NCBI GenBank assembly: GCA_964430565.1
Contig: CAYSFD010000048.1
Coordinates: 1-64,000 of the forward strand
Reading direction: 5' to 3'
Source: VBDM01 sp964430565
GTDB taxonomy: Bacteria > Pseudomonadota > Gammaproteobacteria > Burkholderiales > SG8-39
Length of the DNA: 64,000 nucleotides
A model generated the notes under the pieces. The model worked only from the letters and a program-made list of their open reading frames with translations, had not been told where the DNA came from and did not search any database. Position numbers and translations under genes: made by a program. Of the stretch, positions 41,103-49,752 are shown one piece after another; the first letter of the stretch is position 1; the number at the start of each line of letters is the position of its first letter.

Positions 41103-43574
41103 TCAGGCGGCGACGCGCTGCGGCTGCGCCGGCCGGATCGCTTCCGACAGCCCGAGATCCTGCGGGAAATCGTCCACGCGGATCACCTTGTCGCGCAACT
41201 GCGCGGCGTGCTTGAGGAACGAGTGCTCGTCGGGGGTAATCACGCTCGCGGCCAGCGCCGCCTGCGCCAGCTCCTCGGATCCCTTGCCGTCTATCGCGCC
41301 GGCCTTTTGCGCCGCGCGGATTTTCGACTCGACCGCCTCGGCCTTGATAACCGCATCGAGCGCCGCTTCGAGACAGCCGAGCGGGTCGGTCTCGCTCTTC
41401 GGTATGTAAGCGCCCGCAGTGAGCCGGTCGCGCGCGGCCGAGGGCGCGATCAGCAGCCGCGCCACCTCGTGTCCCAGCCGGTCGGAGGGCACCGCGTAGT
41501 CGCGGCCGCGCGGGAAGATGATTCGCCTGAGAAACCACCCCACCAGCCGGCTCGGGTAGTTGGAGATGACGCCCTCGATCGCATTCTGCGCCTTGAACAT
41601 CGCGTCCCACACCGACCACTCGAGGAGCGGCAGGTCGGCGGTCTGCCTTCCCTGGCACTCATAGCGCTTGAGCGCGGCCGAAACGAGGTACAGGTACGAG
41701 AGAACGTCGCCCAGCCTCGCGGAGAGTTTCTCGCGCCGCTTGAGGCCCCCGCCCAGCACCAGCATGGAGACATCCGACAGGAAAGCAAACGCCGCCGAAA
41801 ACCGCGTGGCCTTCTGGAAATAACGGCGGATTTCGGGGGCGACATCGGGCACGCGCACCCACGCCGACGTGAACAGCCCCATGATGAGCGCGCGCATGCC
41901 GTTCGAGACCGCGAAGCGCATGTGGCCGAACAGGGCCGCATCGAAATCACGCGCCGCCTTGGCGCGGTCGGGCTCGCGCGTCGCCTCGATCTCCTTGAGC
42001 ACGTACGGATGGCAGCGGATCGCGCCCTGGCCGAAGATGATGAGGCTGCGCGTCAGGATGTTCGCCCCTTCGACCGTGATCGCGATTGGCAATTGCTGAT
42101 AGGCGCGGCCCATGAAGTTATTGGGCCCGAGGCAGATGCCCTTGCCGCCGAGGATGTCCATGGCGTCGTTCACCACGGCGCGGCCGCGCTCGGTGAGATG
42201 GTACTTGGCGATCGCCGAGACCACCGAGGGCTTCTCGCCCAGGTCCACCGCCGAAACCGTGAGGATGCGAGTCGCCTCCATCATGTAGCAGTTGCCGCCC
42301 ATGCGCGCGAGCGCTTCCTCGACGCCCTCGAACTTGCCGATCGCGGTCTTGAACTGACTGCGCACCCGGGCATACGCGCCGGTCGCTCGCACCGCCAGCT
42401 TGGAATAGCCGCAGGAGGTCGAAGGCAGCGAGATCGAGCGTCCCGCCGCGAGGCACTCCATCAGCATCCGCCAGCCCTGGCCCGCCATCTTCGACCCGCC
42501 GATGATCCAGTCGATGGGCATGAACACGTCCTTGCCCGAGTTGGGGCCGTTCTGGAACACGGCGTTCAGCGGGAAATGCCGGCGGCCGATGTTGACTCCG
42601 GGAGTGGAAGTCGGCACCAGCGCGCAGGTGATGCCGAGATCGTCCTTGTCCCCGAGAAGATGGTCCGGGTCGTACAGCTGAAACGCCAGGCCGAGCAGCG
42701 TCGAGATCGGCCCCAGCGTGATGTAGCGCTTCTCCCAGGTGACGCGCATGCCGAGCGTTTCTCTTCCTTCCCATGTGCCCTTGCACACGATTCCGAAGTC
42801 GGGGATCGCGGCGGCGTCCGATCCGGCGTGCGGATTGGTGAGCCCGAAGCAGGGGATCTCGAGGCCTTTCGCAAGGCGCGGCAGGTAGTGGTTCTTCTGC
42901 TCCTCGGTGCCGTAGTGAAGCAGCAATTCCGCCGGCCCGAGCGAATTCGGCACCATCACCGTCACCGCGGCGGCGCTGCAGCGAGTCGAGAGCTTGGTGA
43001 CGACCTGCGAGTGCGCGTACGCGGAGAATTCCTTGCCGCCGTATTTCTTGGGGATGATCATGCCGAGAAAGCCCTTGTCCTTGATGAACTGCCAGACCTG
43101 CGGCGGCAGGTCCTGGTACACCTGCGTGGTCTCCCAGTCGCTCGTCATGGCGCAGAGCTGGTCGGTCTCGTTGTCGAGGAACGAAAGCTCTTCCGCGCTC
43201 AACTTCGGCGCGGGGAAGGCGAGGAGCTTGCGCCAGTCCGGATCGCCCGAGAACAGCTCGCCGTCCCACCACACGGTTCCCGCCTCGATCGCCTCGCGCT
43301 CGGTCTGCGACATCGGCGGCAGGATTGCCCGGTACCAGGCGAGGATCGGACTCGAAACCACCGCGCGCCGCAGCGGCGCAACACCCAAGAGAACACCGAA
43401 GACGGCAAGCCCCGTACCGAGCACGAGAAAGGCGTTCATGGAGAGTGCTCCGCCGCCCAGCGCCGCGAGCAGCGCGACCGCGCCCGCGGCAAGCCAGACC
43501 CATCCGGACACGTTCAAGTAGGCGAGCGCAATCGATGCGGCAATGACTGCGATGATCCAGACGGCGAGGGACAT
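41103..43574 (-). CDS. fadE: Long acyl-CoA dehydrogenase, FadE type
   Basis: The 823-residue protein matches the large FadE layout. Two hydrophobic segments occupy about 5-65, the acyl-CoA dehydrogenase domain about 130-480 (FGLTNPHAGSDAAAIPDFG, GGSKMAGQGWRMLMECL, DILGGKGICLGPNNF), and a long C-terminal helical domain runs to RPAQPQRVAA. It performs the first beta-oxidation step with electrons going to ETF. ATG at 43574 starts MSLAVWIIAVIAASIALAYL; the frame is open upstream into a palindromic repeat and is not used. GGGAG precedes it. Size is close to E. coli FadE (814). Confidence 0.92.
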   Translation of the reverse strand: MSLAVWIIAVIAASIALAYLNVSGWVWLAAGAVALLAALGGGALSMNAFLVLGTGLAVFGVLLGVAPLRRAVVSSPILAWYRAILPPMSQTEREAIEAGTVWWDGELFSGDPDWRKLLAFPAPKLSAEELSFLDNETDQLCAMTSDWETTQVYQDLPPQVWQFIKDKGFLGMIIPKKYGGKEFSAYAHSQVVTKLSTRCSAAAVTVMVPNSLGPAELLLHYGTEEQKNHYLPRLAKGLEIPCFGLTNPHAGSDAAAIPDFGIVCKGTWEGRETLGMRVTWEKRYITLGPISTLLGLAFQLYDPDHLLGDKDDLGITCALVPTSTPGVNIGRRHFPLNAVFQNGPNSGKDVFMPIDWIIGGSKMAGQGWRMLMECLAAGRSISLPSTSCGYSKLAVRATGAYARVRSQFKTAIGKFEGVEEALARMGGNCYMMEATRILTVSAVDLGEKPSVVSAIAKYHLTERGRAVVNDAMDILGGKGICLGPNNFMGRAYQQLPIAITVEGANILTRSLIIFGQGAIRCHPYVLKEIEATREPDRAKAARDFDAALFGHMRFAVSNGMRALIMGLFTSAWVRVPDVAPEIRRYFQKATRFSAAFAFLSDVSMLVLGGGLKRREKLSARLGDVLSYLYLVSAALKRYECQGRQTADLPLLEWSVWDAMFKAQNAIEGVISNYPSRLVGWFLRRIIFPRGRDYAVPSDRLGHEVARLLIAPSAARDRLTAGAYIPKSETDPLGCLEAALDAVIKAEAVESKIRAAQKAGAIDGKGSEELAQAALAASVITPDEHSFLKHAAQLRDKVIRVDDFPQDLGLSEAIRPAQPQRVAA

Positions 43575-43621
43575 GGGTGCTCCCGGATGTTCTGTTGACC
43601 AAAGCTCGTGACACGGGCCGC

Positions 43622-43690
43622 CATTCCCGCGCAAGCGGGAATCCAGCGTCGTGCAACCACAGCCACTGGGTCCCCGCTTCGGCGGGGACG
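43622..43690. repeat. GTCATTCCCGCG-family repeat, copy D
   Basis: CATTCCCGCGCAAGCGGGAATCC at the left (from 43622) is followed by GGGTCCCCGCTTCGGCGGGGAC at the right. Both halves are palindromic. The element separates the divergent fadE and ABC-exporter genes. Confidence 0.7.
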
Positions 43691-43795
43691 AAAACGCAAT
43701 ACCGGAATGATACGCCGCTCCGGCTACTCTCGGCAGGGCGGGCGTGCCGGCCTTGCTCCTTGGGCGCCCGCCCCCATGTAACATGACAATCCTCC

Positions 43796-45637
43796 ATGAC
43801 CCACGATCACCGCAGCTTCGCCTTGCCCGTCCCGCCTAAGGATTCCGCGGCGTCCAAAAGGCGCAGCGAATGGCGCGCAGTCGGCATGCTGCTTCCCTAT
43901 CTCTGGGAGTTCCGCGTGCGGGTGGCGCTTGCGCTTGCTTTCCTGATCAGCGCGAAGCTCGCCAATGTCGGCGTGCCTCTGATCCTCAAGGAAGTGGTCG
44001 ATTCGTTCGACGCGCAAATCGCCGTGCTGGTTCTGCCGCTTGCGCTGCTCACGGCCTACGGAATTCTCAGATTCTCGACGACGCTGTTCGCCGAGCTTCG
44101 CGACCTCGTGTTCGTGCGCGTCACTCAGCGCGCGATTCGCCGCGTTGCGCTCACGGTGTTCCGCTACATGCACAGCCTGTCTCTGCGCTTTCACCTGGAG
44201 CGTCAGACCGGGGGTGTGTCGCGCGACATCGAGCGCGGCACGCGCGGCATTTCCACGGTACTTTCCTACATGCTGTTCTCGATCATCCCGGTGGTGCTCG
44301 AATTCAGCCTGGTGGCGGCGATCCTGCTGGCCAAGTTCGACTGGCGCTTCGCCGCGGTGACCTTCGCCGCGGTGGCTGTATACATAACGTTCACCGTTTC
44401 GGTCACCGAATGGCGCATGGACATTCGCCGCCGGGCGAACGAGCTGGATTCGAAGGCGAATACGCGCGCGATCGACAGCCTGCTCAACTACGAGACGGTG
44501 AAGTACTTCAACAACGAGGAGTACGAGGCGCGCCGCTACGACGACAATCTGCAAAAGTACGAGTCCGCCGCCGTGAAGAACGAGGCGTCGCTCGGCATCC
44601 TCAACATCGGGCAGAGCCTCATCATCGCGGTCGCCGTGACGCTGTTGATGATTTTGACGGCGCAGGGCGTCGTGACCAAGACGCTCACGCTCGGGGACCT
44701 CGTGCTCGTGAACGCGCTCTTGATCCAGCTCTACATTCCGCTCAATTTCCTCGGCATGGTGTACCGCGAAATCAAGCAGTCTCTCGCCGACATGGACCGG
44801 ATGTTTCGCCTGCTCACGCAGGACCGGGAGATCCAGGATCGCCCCGGAGCGAAGCCGCTTATTTTCGGAAAAAGCGCGGGAAGCGCGACCGTGCGCTTCG
44901 AGCATGTCGATTTTTCCTACGAGCCCAGGCGGCAGATTCTTTTCGATGTTTCGTTCGACGTGCCCGCGGGGACCAAGGTCGCGGTGGTCGGCGCAAGCGG
45001 CTCGGGCAAGTCGACGCTGGCGCGGCTCCTGTTTCGCTTCTACGAAATCAACTCGGGCCGAGTCGCGGTCAACGGCGTCGACATCCGCGACACGACTCAA
45101 GGCTCGCTGCGCGCGGCGATCGGCATCGTCCCGCAGGACACGGTGCTGTTCAACGATACGATCCTCTACAACATCCACTACGGCCGGCCCGACGCGTCGC
45201 CTGAGGCAGTGATCGAAGCGGCGAAAGCCGCGCACATCCATGAGTTCATCGAGAGCCTCCCCGACAAATACGAGTCGCGTGTGGGCGAGCGGGGCCTGAA
45301 ACTCTCCGGCGGCGAGAAGCAGCGCGTCGCGATCGCGCGCGCCATCCTCAAGAATCCGAGCATACTTATTTTCGACGAGGCCACCTCGGCGCTCGATTCG
45401 GAAACCGAAAAGGGCATCCAGGGGGAGCTCGACCGTATCGCGCGGGGGCGCACCACGCTAGTAATCGCTCACCGCCTTTCCACGGTAATGGACGCCGACC
45501 AGATTCTAGTTCTGGATCAAGGCCGTATCGTCGAGCGCGGCACGCACAAGGCGTTGCTGGAGCAGGACGGCGCCTACGCACAAATGTGGGCGCTGCAGTT
45601 GCAGGAGGAGGCCGAGCAGGTCGTGGCAACGCCGTGA
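43796..45637 (+). CDS. ABC exporter, Atm1/ABCB7/HMT1 family
   Basis: The 613-residue half-transporter has six hydrophobic segments in about 35-330 and an ATPase domain in about 365-605. The N-terminal domain has ELRDLVFVRVTQRAIRRVAL and GGVSRDIERGTRGIS, hallmarks of the Atm1 group. ATPase motifs are Walker A VVGASGSGKSTLARLL, signature LKLSGGEKQRVAIARAIL and Walker B ILIFDEATSALDSE. It acts as a homodimer in the inner membrane; the group exports glutathione-linked or metal-related compounds. A hairpin follows the stop (45637-45655). Confidence 0.92.
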   Translation: MTHDHRSFALPVPPKDSAASKRRSEWRAVGMLLPYLWEFRVRVALALAFLISAKLANVGVPLILKEVVDSFDAQIAVLVLPLALLTAYGILRFSTTLFAELRDLVFVRVTQRAIRRVALTVFRYMHSLSLRFHLERQTGGVSRDIERGTRGISTVLSYMLFSIIPVVLEFSLVAAILLAKFDWRFAAVTFAAVAVYITFTVSVTEWRMDIRRRANELDSKANTRAIDSLLNYETVKYFNNEEYEARRYDDNLQKYESAAVKNEASLGILNIGQSLIIAVAVTLLMILTAQGVVTKTLTLGDLVLVNALLIQLYIPLNFLGMVYREIKQSLADMDRMFRLLTQDREIQDRPGAKPLIFGKSAGSATVRFEHVDFSYEPRRQILFDVSFDVPAGTKVAVVGASGSGKSTLARLLFRFYEINSGRVAVNGVDIRDTTQGSLRAAIGIVPQDTVLFNDTILYNIHYGRPDASPEAVIEAAKAAHIHEFIESLPDKYESRVGERGLKLSGGEKQRVAIARAILKNPSILIFDEATSALDSETEKGIQGELDRIARGRTTLVIAHRLSTVMDADQILVLDQGRIVERGTHKALLEQDGAYAQMWALQLQEEAEQVVATP

Positions 45638-45655
45638 GCGGCCTCCGCGAGGCCG
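45637..45655 (+). terminator. Candidate terminator after the ABC exporter
   Basis: GCGGCCT and AGGCCGC form a perfect seven-base stem around a five-base loop and begin in the exporter stop codon. A second small stem GTGAA/TTCAC follows. The T-tract is poor, so the strength is uncertain. Confidence 0.4.
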
Positions 45656-45687
45656 CGTGAAGTAATTCACGTATCTTCTTATTTTCG

Positions 45688-45716
45688 TTGCAAATTCTTA
45701 AGGGCGAAGCTAGACT
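45688..45716 (+). promoter_or_regulatory. Candidate sigma-70 promoter of the pbpG-like gene
   Basis: TTGCAA (45688-45693) and TAGACT (45711-45716) are separated by 17 bases and lie 30 bases before the GTG start, with GGGGAGGAAAA as ribosome site. The same hexamers with the same spacing occur in the attI region of the integron. Confidence 0.5.
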
Positions 45717-45746
45717 TCCCGGGAGTCTGAGAAGCGGGGAGGAAAA

Positions 45747-46652
45747 GTGCGGTTTATCCCGGCGCTGTTCGTTGCGCTGGCGGTCGTCTCGACGCCGGCG
45801 TTTTCGCGCGCCCGAGCCGCGGCCGAAACTCAGTGGCCGGCGGTGAAGTCGCAGTCGGCGCTGGTGGTCGATCAGGAATCCGGCGAAATTCTCTTCGGCA
45901 AGAACGCGCAATCGAAGTTGCCGATCGCCTCGCTCACCAAGCTGATGACGGCGATCGTCATGCTGGACGCGCAGCTCGATCCCCACGAACCGGTGACGAT
46001 CGCCAAGGCGGACGTCGACCGGTTGCGCGGCTCGCATTCCCGCCTGCAGGTGGGCACGACGCTTACGCGCGACGAACTGCTGCACCTCGCGCTCATGGCT
46101 TCGGAGAACCGCGCCGCATCGGCGCTCGCAAGCTCCTATCCCGGAGGAAGAGAGGCTTGTGTATTGGCGATGAACCTCAAGGCGCAACTCCTCGGGATGT
46201 CGGGCACGCGTTTCGAGGACGCCACCGGCTTGTCCGGCCGCAACCTGTCAACCGCGGAGGACTTGGCGAAGCTCGTTCGGGCCGCGCACGCTTACCCGAA
46301 GATCCGCGACTACTCCACTGCGACCTCGCTGCAGGTCAAGGTCGGGCGCCGCGCCATGCGTTTCGGCAACACCAACCGCCTGACCCTGAGCTCTCGCTGG
46401 GACATCGGCTTGTCGAAGACCGGTTACATCGCCGAGGCGGGACGTTGCCTGGTGATGCAGGTGACGCTCGCCGAGCGCTCGATTATCATCGTGCTGCTTG
46501 ACTCCTGGGGCAAATACACTCGTGTCAGTGACGCGGCCCGAATACGTCAGTGGCTCGAGCTCGCCTCGAACCCGTCTGCGCGGCGCTCGGCCGATTTGGC
46601 CAGACGGGACGGCGTTGCCACGATCCAGGGAAAGAGCGCAACGCCGGGGTAG
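45747..46652 (+). CDS. pbpG: D-alanyl-D-alanine endopeptidase, PbpG-like
   Basis: The 301-residue penicillin-binding protein has a signal peptide (FIPALFVALAVVSTPAFSRARA) and all three motifs of the class: SxxK in ASLTKLMTA (about 63), SxN in MASENRAASAL (about 118) and KTG in GLSKTGYIAEAG (about 225). Such enzymes cut D,D cross-links of peptidoglycan in the periplasm. The C-terminal beta domain of DacA-type carboxypeptidases is absent, which fits PbpG. GTG at 45747 has a strong purine-rich site. The EgtD gene follows after 15 bases. Confidence 0.9.
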   Translation: MRFIPALFVALAVVSTPAFSRARAAAETQWPAVKSQSALVVDQESGEILFGKNAQSKLPIASLTKLMTAIVMLDAQLDPHEPVTIAKADVDRLRGSHSRLQVGTTLTRDELLHLALMASENRAASALASSYPGGREACVLAMNLKAQLLGMSGTRFEDATGLSGRNLSTAEDLAKLVRAAHAYPKIRDYSTATSLQVKVGRRAMRFGNTNRLTLSSRWDIGLSKTGYIAEAGRCLVMQVTLAERSIIIVLLDSWGKYTRVSDAARIRQWLELASNPSARRSADLARRDGVATIQGKSATPG

Positions 46653-46667
46653 GCGCCGGCCGGCGGC

Positions 46668-47660
46668 ATGAAACCCCAACCTTCCCCGCGGCCCGCCGCG
46701 CCCGGGGTGGTGCGCTTCCACAACTTTCTTCCCTCCAGGGAAACCTTTCTCGACGATGTGCTCGCGGGTCTTGCGCGCCCGCAAAAAAGCATTCCGCCGA
46801 AATATTTCTACGACGAGCCGGGGTGCCGGCTGTTCGAGGCGATCTGCGAGCTGCCCGAGTATTATCTGACGCGCACCGAGACGGCAATTCTGCGCGAGCG
46901 TGCCGCCGAGATCGCGCAATTCATCGGCCCCGACTCTCAGTTGATCGAGTTCGGCAGCGGCGCGCAAGCGAAGACGCGCATCCTGATCGAAGCGCTGCAG
47001 ACGCCTCTGTACGTTCCGGTCGATATCGCCGACGATACCTTGCGCGCCTCATCCGCGGAATTGGCGAAGTTGTTTCCCTGGCTGAATATCGTCGGCGTCT
47101 GCGCCGACTACACGCGGCCGCTGGCGCTGCCGGAATTCACCGGCGCGCCGATCCGGCGCAAGGCGGTGTTCTTTCCGGGCTCCACCATCGGCAACTTCAC
47201 CCCGGCCGAAGCGCTCGTCTTTCTCGGGCACGCGCGAGCGGCGGCGGGCGCGGACGGCATGCTGATCGTCGGCGTGGACCTCAAGAAAGACAAGGCTATT
47301 CTCGATGCCGCCTATGACGATCCCCGCGGCGTGACCGCGCAGTTCAACCTGAACCTGCTACATCGCATCAACCGCGAGCTCAAGGCGGATTTCCAGGTGA
47401 AGCGCTTTCGCCACAAGGCCTTCTACGACCCGGCCCTGGGCCGCATCGAGATGCATCTGCAGAGCCTGTGCTCGCAGTTCGCGCACGTTGCGGACCGGCG
47501 GATCGATTTCGCGCACGGCGAGACCATCCATACCGAGATCTCCTGCAAGTACTCGATCGCCGAATTTCAGGAAATGGGCAGGCGGGCGGGCTTCAAGCCG
47601 GAAAAAGTCTGGACCGATCCGCAACAGCTGTTCAGCGTGCACGGGATGGTGGCGGCGTAG
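46668..47660 (+). CDS. egtD: L-histidine N-alpha-methyltransferase (ergothioneine), EgtD-like
   Basis: The 330-residue SAM enzyme resembles EgtD, which makes hercynine from histidine. The SAM loop is LIEFGSGAQAKTRILI (about 90). PKYFYDEPGCRLFEAIC at about 44 and FFPGSTIGNFTPAEAL at about 165 are hallmarks. The late EISCKYSIAEF is also typical. EgtB, which normally is next to egtD, is not in this window, so either the ergothioneine genes are split or the enzyme modifies another substrate. The start follows pbpG by 15 bases. Confidence 0.87.
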   Translation: MKPQPSPRPAAPGVVRFHNFLPSRETFLDDVLAGLARPQKSIPPKYFYDEPGCRLFEAICELPEYYLTRTETAILRERAAEIAQFIGPDSQLIEFGSGAQAKTRILIEALQTPLYVPVDIADDTLRASSAELAKLFPWLNIVGVCADYTRPLALPEFTGAPIRRKAVFFPGSTIGNFTPAEALVFLGHARAAAGADGMLIVGVDLKKDKAILDAAYDDPRGVTAQFNLNLLHRINRELKADFQVKRFRHKAFYDPALGRIEMHLQSLCSQFAHVADRRIDFAHGETIHTEISCKYSIAEFQEMGRRAGFKPEKVWTDPQQLFSVHGMVAA

Positions 47661-47666
47661 CAGCCC

Positions 47667-47697
47667 GTCATTCCCGCGCACGCGGGAACCCAGCGAC
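47667..47697. repeat. GTCATTCCCGCG-family repeat, copy E (partial)
   Basis: GTCATTCCCGCGCACGCGGG is followed by AACCCAGCGAC; the right half is not recognisable, so this is a half or decayed copy. The rest of the gap 47698-47947 shows no gene. A TAATAT at about 47897 could be a -10 for the rhodanese gene. Confidence 0.6.
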
Positions 47698-47947
47698 ACT
47701 CGCAAGCCTCGGCGTCTGCGGAACTCGGGCCTTCGGCTGCCAGAAAGTCCTCGGTGACATCTCCTTGGCCTGCTGCGCTCGGCGTTGGCGAAAGGTGCCC
47801 CAAATCGCTGTACATGCTGGCAAATTCCGTCGGCTGCTCTCCCGATGCGGACGTTCGCGCAGCTATGGAAGGCTACCTCCGATGCGACCTTGGAATAATA
47901 TCAACCTGCGTTGAATTCCCGAAAGAAGGTCACGAGGACCGTTTGCT

Positions 47948-48412
47948 ATGCGATGCACACTGAAATCATTCACGGCAGCTTTGGCGATCGCGGTCCCCCT
48001 GTGGCCTCCCGGTTGGGCCTTGGCGCAGAACTATCCACCCAGCGTCATCCAGCTCGTCGCCACTACGAAAAAGCAGATCAAAGCGATCGACATGGCAACA
48101 TTCAAATCCGCGTATGATAAAAACAGCCTCGGACTGATCGTCGACGTGCGTGAACCCGGGGAGTATGCGGACGGGTACATTCCCGGAGCGGTCAACGTGC
48201 CGCGCGGCGTGATTGAACTCAGGATCTGGACGTATGTCGGATTTCCAGAAAAGACCGACATGAGCAAAAAGATGACGCTGTACTGCGGCTCGGGCATGCG
48301 CTGCATCCTGGCAGCGAAGAGCCTGCAGGACCTCGGGTTCAGCAACGTCACCGCGGCAGATATGAGAATCGACGACTGGGCGAAGGCCGGCTATCCGCTC
48401 GCGAAGAAGTAG
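47948..48412 (+). CDS. Exported single-domain rhodanese-like protein
   Basis: The 154-residue protein has a signal peptide (FTAALAIAVPLWPPGWALAQ) and a rhodanese domain at about 45-150. LIVDVREPGEYADGYIPGAVN is the conserved entry motif and TLYCGSGMRCILAAKSL carries the catalytic-loop Cys. Rhodaneses carry persulfide sulfur, and this one would act in the periplasm. It stands alone, convergent with the DUF4124 gene. An AGGTCACGAGGACC stretch precedes the ATG. Confidence 0.87.
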   Translation: MRCTLKSFTAALAIAVPLWPPGWALAQNYPPSVIQLVATTKKQIKAIDMATFKSAYDKNSLGLIVDVREPGEYADGYIPGAVNVPRGVIELRIWTYVGFPEKTDMSKKMTLYCGSGMRCILAAKSLQDLGFSNVTAADMRIDDWAKAGYPLAKK

Positions 48413-48502
48413 CGAATCTCCGATGTCCGCTTTTGGCCGGTATCCAGCCGTTCTGAAATCAGAAGACTACGGTACAGGTAATCTCGAGCCGGCGGACGTG
48501 AT

Positions 48503-48952
48503 TCAGAACGGGCACTGCCGCGCGAGATCGCCCTTCAGCTGCGCCGCGCGCCTCTGGCGCTCGGCGTCCTCGACGTACACGCGCTCGCCCTTCTCGTTGG
48601 TGCGGCCGAGGCGGCGGCTGCTCGTCAGACGTTGGTATTCCGAGTGCATGCTTGCGCAACGGCGCTTCTGCGCATCGAGCTTGCGCGCTTCGTCCTGATG
48701 CTTGCGGTCGCGCTCGATCTGGCGGCGCTGAAACTCCCGTTCGGCGCCCACCAGGTCTTCCTTGCGCTCCTGGACCTTCCCGGAAATCGGCGGGGCCGGG
48801 CGGATGTCCACCGGACCGCCCTTGCACTCGGGGCCGGGCTTGTCGGTGTAGTGCGTCACCCCGCGCTCGTCCACGCATTTGTACATCTGCGCGTGGACGG
48901 GTGACGCTGAAATTGCAGCAACGACTGCAATGATCGCCCATGGGTTCACCAT
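48503..48952 (-). CDS. Exported DUF4124-domain protein
   Basis: The 149-residue protein has a signal peptide (AIIAVVAAISASPVHA) followed by the DUF4124 motif MYKCVDERGVTHYTDKPGPEC, here with two Cys. The remaining part, about 60-149, is charged and probably coiled coil (ERKEDLVGAEREFQRRQIER). Function is unknown; the family is common in Beta- and Gammaproteobacteria. Its start is 8 bases after the end of the response-regulator gene on the same strand. Confidence 0.85.
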   Translation of the reverse strand: MVNPWAIIAVVAAISASPVHAQMYKCVDERGVTHYTDKPGPECKGGPVDIRPAPPISGKVQERKEDLVGAEREFQRRQIERDRKHQDEARKLDAQKRRCASMHSEYQRLTSSRRLGRTNEKGERVYVEDAERQRRAAQLKGDLARQCPF

Positions 48953-48960
48953 ACTCCGGG

Positions 48961-49752
48961 CTAGTGCAAGCCGAGCACCGTCTTGACGGCGGTAATCAGG
49001 ATATCGTTCTCGAAGGGCTTGGTGATGTAGCCGCTTGCCCTGCCGGTGATGCCGCGCAATACGTCCTCGCGGTTCGCCTGGGCGGTCAGCATGATGACCG
49101 GAATCGCCCTGAGCCGCGGGACCTGGCGCAGCTTGGCGAGAATGTCGAAGCCGTTCGCGTCGGGCAGGTTCACGTCGAGCAATATCACGTCGGGTAAAGG
49201 CAGCACGCTCAGGGCGGCGAGGATTTCGCTGCGCGTGGTCGCCAACCGCGGCTCGAACTGGTGGAGCGTGAGCAGCAGCTTGAGCACCTGTTTCAGGCCC
49301 TCGTCGTCCTCGATGACGAGGATCGAGTAATTCGACCCGCTCTGCGGCGTTCTCGGCTCGGCGGCCTTTCGCGCAATGCTTACGTAGTACCCATCGAGGT
49401 CGAGGGCCTCGGTACCGGTTTCGGCTTCCTCTTCCTGTTTCGGGTCTGCGGAAGCAGCGGGCGCCTCAGGCTTGTCGCCGAAGAGGTCGGCCATATCGAG
49501 GTCAAGCTTCTGCTCGCGGCCGGCGACATCGATGTAGCCGTCGCGCGCCAGAACCTGCGCCGTCTCGTAAATTTCCTCGCCCGTCAGTCCCTCGGCTTGG
49601 GTGACGACTTCGGCGAGGCTGACCTTGCCATCGAAGCGCACCAGCAGCTCCAACGCGGCGGCCGTCAGCTGCGTGCGGCCGCCCCTGAGCTCTTCGTTGC
49701 CCTTTTCCGTCGGCACAGGGATATCCAGCAGATCGACATTCTTGGTATTCAA
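48961..49752 (-). CDS. Response regulator with C-terminal receiver domain
   Basis: The 263-residue protein has a C-terminal receiver at about 142-262: acidic pair in LVIEDDEG, phospho-acceptor Asp in VILLDVNLPDANG, Thr in MLTAQ and Lys in YITKPFEND. The N-terminal 20-85 is helical (TQLTAAALELLVRFDGKVSLAE, LTGEEIYETAQVLARDGYI) and resembles a small winged-helix-like module found with receivers; an acidic linker joins the two. The order, effector first and receiver last, is opposite to usual regulators. No histidine kinase is adjacent. It overlaps the spermidine-synthase-like gene by four bases. Confidence 0.8.
   Translation of the reverse strand: MNTKNVDLLDIPVPTEKGNEELRGGRTQLTAAALELLVRFDGKVSLAEVVTQAEGLTGEEIYETAQVLARDGYIDVAGREQKLDLDMADLFGDKPEAPAASADPKQEEEAETGTEALDLDGYYVSIARKAAEPRTPQSGSNYSILVIEDDEGLKQVLKLLLTLHQFEPRLATTRSEILAALSVLPLPDVILLDVNLPDANGFDILAKLRQVPRLRAIPVIMLTAQANREDVLRGITGRASGYITKPFENDILITAVKTVLGLH

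Noticed and set aside
41208..43598. 796-codon open frame on the plus strand
   Set aside because: It is fully antisense to fadE and rich in Arg, Glu and His, as expected for a high-GC shadow frame.
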